38,720 nt of DNA from Bacillota bacterium (GTDB lineage: Bacteria; Armatimonadota; HRBIN16), in contig JAIMBJ010000032.1 in NCBI GenBank assembly GCA_023511455.1, positions 1-38,720 of the forward strand, in the 5' to 3' direction. Position 1 is the first letter of the stretch. Every line of letters begins with the position of its first letter. A program made the position numbers and the translations under genes. Shown one piece after another: positions 35,739 through 38,720 of the stretch. The notes beneath the pieces were generated by a model. The model was not told the DNA's origin, did not search any database, and was given only the letters and a program-made list of their open reading frames with translations.

Positions 35739-35767
35739 TTGACTAAACCGCTTTTGTTCGGTATAAC
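35739..35767 (+). promoter_or_regulatory. beta-mannosidase promoter (TTGACT, 17-base spacer, TATAAC)
   Basis: TTGACT (35739-35744) and TATAAC (35762-35767) are 17 bases apart, each one base from consensus. The -10 ends 22 bases before the start codon, so the leader would be only about 15 bases, just enough for the AGGAGGT ribosome site. Confidence 0.7.
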
Positions 35768-35789
35768 AGAACGGCAGGAGGTACTGGCA

Positions 35790-38330
35790 ATGGAGTTCTC
35801 ATTGGACGGAACCTGGAAACTGTTTTACTTTGAGCCGGGCAAAGGGTTGCAACAGAGCGCACACACTGCGGATTTTGACGAGCGCGAAGCCATACCCGTG
35901 CAGGTACCCGGCGACGTACACACCGCACTCATTCACGCAGGCGTTTTGCCCGACCCTTACTACGACGAAAACCCGGAAGCGTGCGGCTGGGTGGAGGACT
36001 ACGAATGGTGGTACCGCACGACCTTCACCGTGCCCGCAGACCTTCGCGGAGAGCGGTTCGACCTGGTGTTCGAGGGACTGGACACTCTCGCCGAAGTCTA
36101 CCTGAACGGTGAGAAAGTCGGCTTCGCACAGAATATGTTCACCCCCTACCGCTTTGACGTGACTTCGCACCTGCGGCTTGACGAGCAGAACCTGCTTGCC
36201 ATCTGTTTCCACCCGGTGGTGCTGGAAGCGGAGAAGAAGGACGTCTCTCGCTACTGGGCAGCGTTCTACAAGCCGAGAGTGTGGCTGCGCAAGGCTCAGA
36301 TGAATTGGGGCTGGGACTGGGGACCTCGCTTCGTGACGGTGGGCGTGTGGCGACCTGTGCGGCTGGAGGCGCACTCGGTGGCGCGGATTGCCCACCTGTT
36401 TGCCTACACCGAGCGGCTTGATGGAAACGGAGCACAGGTGCGCCTGAGCGCGGAGATAGAACCCGTTGGCGAGAACAATCGTCCGCTGGTGGTGACCTTT
36501 TTCGTGCGCGACCACGGGCAGGATTGGCGGGTGGTTGCTCCCGTCGTCGATGGGAGGGCGGAGACCACCCTGTGGATGGAGGCGCCGCAGCTGTGGTGGA
36601 CACACGACCTGGGCACGCCGCACCTGTACACTGTGGAAGCAGAGCTGCTGGACGGCGCGAATGTAATCCACACGGACTCGATACGCTTCGGCGTGCGCAC
36701 CATCGAGGTAGACCAGTCGCCCGGCAGGGAACCCGACACCACCAACTTCACCTTTGTGTTGAACGGCGTGAAGGTGTTTGCCAAAGGGGCAGACTGGATA
36801 CCTGCCGACAACCTGATTGGTTCCATTCCCGCCGAGCGCTACCGCTGGCTGGTGCAGATGGCGCGCGAAGCCAACATGAACATGCTGCGCGTGTGGGGAG
36901 GAGGCATCTACGAGTCGCCCGAGTTCTACAACGCCTGCGATGAGCTGGGCATCCTCGTGTGGCAGGACTTCATGTTCAGCTGCGCCGCCTACCCTGACGA
37001 TGATGAGGACTTTGTGAAGGAGGTGCGTCGGGAAGCAGAAATCGTGGTGAAGCAGTTACGTAATCACCCGTGCATCGCCCTGTGGTGCGGTAACAACGAG
37101 AACCAGTGGATCGACAGCATGATTCACTGGAACGAACCCGATTTCCCCTTCTTCGGCAAGCGCATCTACGACGAGATACTGCCACAGGTATGCGCGGCGT
37201 TAGACCCGTCGCGACTCTATTGGCCGGGCAGCCCCTGGGGCGGAGACGATGCCAACAGCGACCTCGCGGGCGACAAACACAACTGGCAGGTGTGGGCAGG
37301 TATGGTCTACCCGCGCAAGAGCCGGGAGGAACCGCGTGCCAACCCCACACCGGAGGGGGTGTCGTACCGCCACTACGCCGAGGACAGGGGACGGTTCATC
37401 AGCGAGTTCGGGATGCACGGTGCGCCCGCCCTGCGCACCCTGCAACGCAACATCCCACCCGAGCAGTTCTTCTACGACAGCGAGGGCTTTCTGTACCGCA
37501 TCAAGGACCCCGATACCTCGCGCAAGGAGAAGCTGTTCGAGGCACATGTGTGGCAGCCGCGCAGTATCGAGGAGTTCGTGCTGCTGTCGCAGTTGGTGCA
37601 GGCGGAAGGGCTGAAGTTCGGCATCGAGCACTACCGCCGGCGCAAGTTCGAGTGCAGCGGCGCGCTCTTCTGGCAGCTAAACGACTGCTGGCCTGGCATC
37701 TCCTGGAGCGTCATTGACTACTACCTGAACCCCAAAGGGGCGTATCACACCGTGACCCGCGCGTACTCACCGCTGCTGTACACCTTCCGACAGGAAGAGG
37801 ACGGCTCCGTAACGCTATGGGGCGTGAACGATACGCTTCAGGAAGTGAGCAGCGAACTGCGCGTGCGACGGATGCGGCTGGACGGCGAGACGCTCTCCGA
37901 CGAGGTGCATCGGGTCAAAGTGCCTGCCAACAGCGCGCAGCAGCTCCTGCAGCTGCCTCCTGCGCAGGATACGCGCAAGGAGTTCTTAGTGGTGCAGGTG
38001 AAGCGAGGTGCGCCTGCCCCCGACAACGTGCATTTCTTCGCGGAATGGAAGCACCTGCAGATGCCCAAAGCAACAGTGCGCGCCGTGTTCAAGCCGCTGG
38101 GCGAGGAGGGCTGCCGGTGGCAGTGCGAGCTCAGCGCGGATGCTTATGCGCACTTCGTGCATCTGGTGTTCCCCCTGGACGCGGTGCAGGTCAGCGATAA
38201 CTACCTGTTCCTGCTGCCCGCAGAGCCGCGCGTTATCGAGTTCCGCTGCGCCGAGCCGACAGACCCCCGCCAGATACAAATCTGGGGACTGAATGTAGAG
38301 CAGGCGGATATCACCGTCCGGAATGACTGA
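35790..38330 (+). CDS. beta-mannosidase (glycoside hydrolase family 2)
   Basis: The 846-residue protein removes beta-mannose from the non-reducing ends of manno-oligosaccharides. It has the N-terminal jelly-roll (MEFSLDGTWKLFYF, VPGDVHTALIHAGVLPDPYY, WWYRTTFTVP, FEGLDTLAEVYLNG), the QMNWGWDWGPRFVTVGVWRPV block typical of beta-mannosidases, an Ig-like domain, and the TIM barrel with KGADWIPADN, MLRVWGGGIYE, acid/base Glu437 in WCGNNENQ and nucleophile Glu539 in ISEFGMHG. C-terminal beta domains follow. No signal peptide is seen, so it is probably cytoplasmic. ATG 35790 is fixed by AGGAGGT and by the promoter at 35739-35767; an in-frame extension further upstream would overlap the promoter. Confidence 0.95.
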   Translation: MEFSLDGTWKLFYFEPGKGLQQSAHTADFDEREAIPVQVPGDVHTALIHAGVLPDPYYDENPEACGWVEDYEWWYRTTFTVPADLRGERFDLVFEGLDTLAEVYLNGEKVGFAQNMFTPYRFDVTSHLRLDEQNLLAICFHPVVLEAEKKDVSRYWAAFYKPRVWLRKAQMNWGWDWGPRFVTVGVWRPVRLEAHSVARIAHLFAYTERLDGNGAQVRLSAEIEPVGENNRPLVVTFFVRDHGQDWRVVAPVVDGRAETTLWMEAPQLWWTHDLGTPHLYTVEAELLDGANVIHTDSIRFGVRTIEVDQSPGREPDTTNFTFVLNGVKVFAKGADWIPADNLIGSIPAERYRWLVQMAREANMNMLRVWGGGIYESPEFYNACDELGILVWQDFMFSCAAYPDDDEDFVKEVRREAEIVVKQLRNHPCIALWCGNNENQWIDSMIHWNEPDFPFFGKRIYDEILPQVCAALDPSRLYWPGSPWGGDDANSDLAGDKHNWQVWAGMVYPRKSREEPRANPTPEGVSYRHYAEDRGRFISEFGMHGAPALRTLQRNIPPEQFFYDSEGFLYRIKDPDTSRKEKLFEAHVWQPRSIEEFVLLSQLVQAEGLKFGIEHYRRRKFECSGALFWQLNDCWPGISWSVIDYYLNPKGAYHTVTRAYSPLLYTFRQEEDGSVTLWGVNDTLQEVSSELRVRRMRLDGETLSDEVHRVKVPANSAQQLLQLPPAQDTRKEFLVVQVKRGAPAPDNVHFFAEWKHLQMPKATVRAVFKPLGEEGCRWQCELSADAYAHFVHLVFPLDAVQVSDNYLFLLPAEPRVIEFRCAEPTDPRQIQIWGLNVEQADITVRND

Positions 38331-38639
38331 GCGGATGCCCTGAGCGGTGCAAGGCGAGGCTTCCGTGGAGCTGAGGGTGGTGGTTGGTTCATCAGAGCCT
38401 GTCCCCACGCAGCGCGCTTCGCAATTGTTTCCGAAACTGCCCCAAGATGGGGGAATCGGATAGGTTGGCAACAGGCTGTAGCCTGCTTTTTTGGAGGGCG
38501 AGCCTCTCGGTTAGACATGAAAACCTGGTCAGCTGCTGGGCGCGAGCCTTGCTTTGCAAGAGGTGCGCAGCGGATGGCTCGCAGGGCCCTCTTCAACAAC
38601 AGAAGGGTGTTCGAAAGTGGTGGTTGAATGGATAGGTGA
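38331..38639. other. non-coding stretch after beta-mannosidase
   Basis: No gene was recognised in about 310 bases. Apart from a small hairpin with a T-run (listed separately) nothing is convincing. Short open frames occur on both strands but lack ribosome sites and family resemblance. Confidence 0.5.
38472..38492 (+). terminator. weak rho-independent terminator candidate
   Basis: CAGGC, loop TGTA, GCCTG forms a five-base stem followed by CTTTTTT. It lies about 140 bases after the beta-mannosidase stop. The stem is short, so efficiency is doubtful. Confidence 0.45.
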
Positions 38640-38720
38640 ACTGTTGTCAACCTTGCGGGGCACAACGGGACATACCAGATACAGGTGACGGTGCGTTACG
38701 TCACGGGTCCGATACCTTTC
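38640..38720 (+). other. possible partial gene fragment running off the right edge
   Basis: A frame open from just after a TGA (38637-38639) to the window edge reads VNLAGHNGTYQIQVTVRYV and then TGPIPF. The alternating pattern looks like a beta-sandwich surface domain. No start codon with a ribosome site is visible; an adjacent frame just upstream reads VVVEWIGELLS, so a frameshift is possible. The family is not recognised. Confidence 0.25.

Noticed and set aside
38201-38665. Minus-strand open frame at the right edge
   Set aside because: It runs into the C-terminus of beta-mannosidase on the other strand, has no ribosome site and resembles no family.

Overview
The window is a GC-rich bacterial chromosome segment with dense genes, short spacers and many ATGA stop/start overlaps. 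Its core is a nearly complete division and cell wall (dcw) cluster. The MurE ligase carries the DNPR motif associated with meso-diaminopimelate. A small exported protein reads like an outer-membrane beta-barrel, so a two-membrane envelope is likely. The pairing of DUF881 and small-basic-protein (DUF1290) genes between ftsQ and ftsA is typical of Terrabacteria. Together with the tricorn-like protease, Uma2 fragment and RHS debris, this points to a diderm Terrabacterial lineage such as Armatimonadota. That assignment is inference; no marker was searched.

Region 1 (1-3818): a frameshifted remnant of an RHS-repeat protein abuts the 3' end of gyrB on the minus strand. gyrB has a near-consensus promoter. 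A divergent gene encodes an exported alpha/beta hydrolase.

Region 2 (3950-22145): the dcw cluster, all on the plus strand: mraZ, rsmH, ftsL, ftsI, murE, murF, mraY, murD, ftsW, murG, murC, ddl, ftsQ, a DUF881 gene, a DUF1290 gene, ftsA, ftsZ. It is driven by a TTGACA/TACAAT promoter followed by four GTGG(A/T) boxes at an exact 11-base period, a strong candidate MraZ operator. A strong hairpin terminator follows ftsZ. murB is absent from this stretch.

Region 3 (22147-26030): a minus-strand TIM-barrel sugar isomerase/epimerase gene faces away from a plus-strand run of a PfkB-family sugar kinase, a class II aldolase and alanine racemase (alr). The first three could form one sugar-degradation route; alr supplies D-alanine for the ddl product.

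Region 4 (26027-32013): minus-strand ispG (isoprenoid synthesis), a small barrel-like protein with its own promoter and terminator, a glycerate kinase overlapping an ArnT-like membrane glycosyltransferase, and the thiol peroxidase tpx. A plus-strand Uma2-family gene between them is broken by an in-frame TGA.

Region 5 (32098-38720): an exported tricorn-like protease (minus), an intergenic region with a palindromic interspersed repeat, and a GH2 beta-mannosidase (plus) with a clear promoter. The last roughly 390 bases hold a weak terminator, no recognisable gene, and a short open fragment running off the end. No rRNA, tRNA, CRISPR array or intact insertion sequence was seen.
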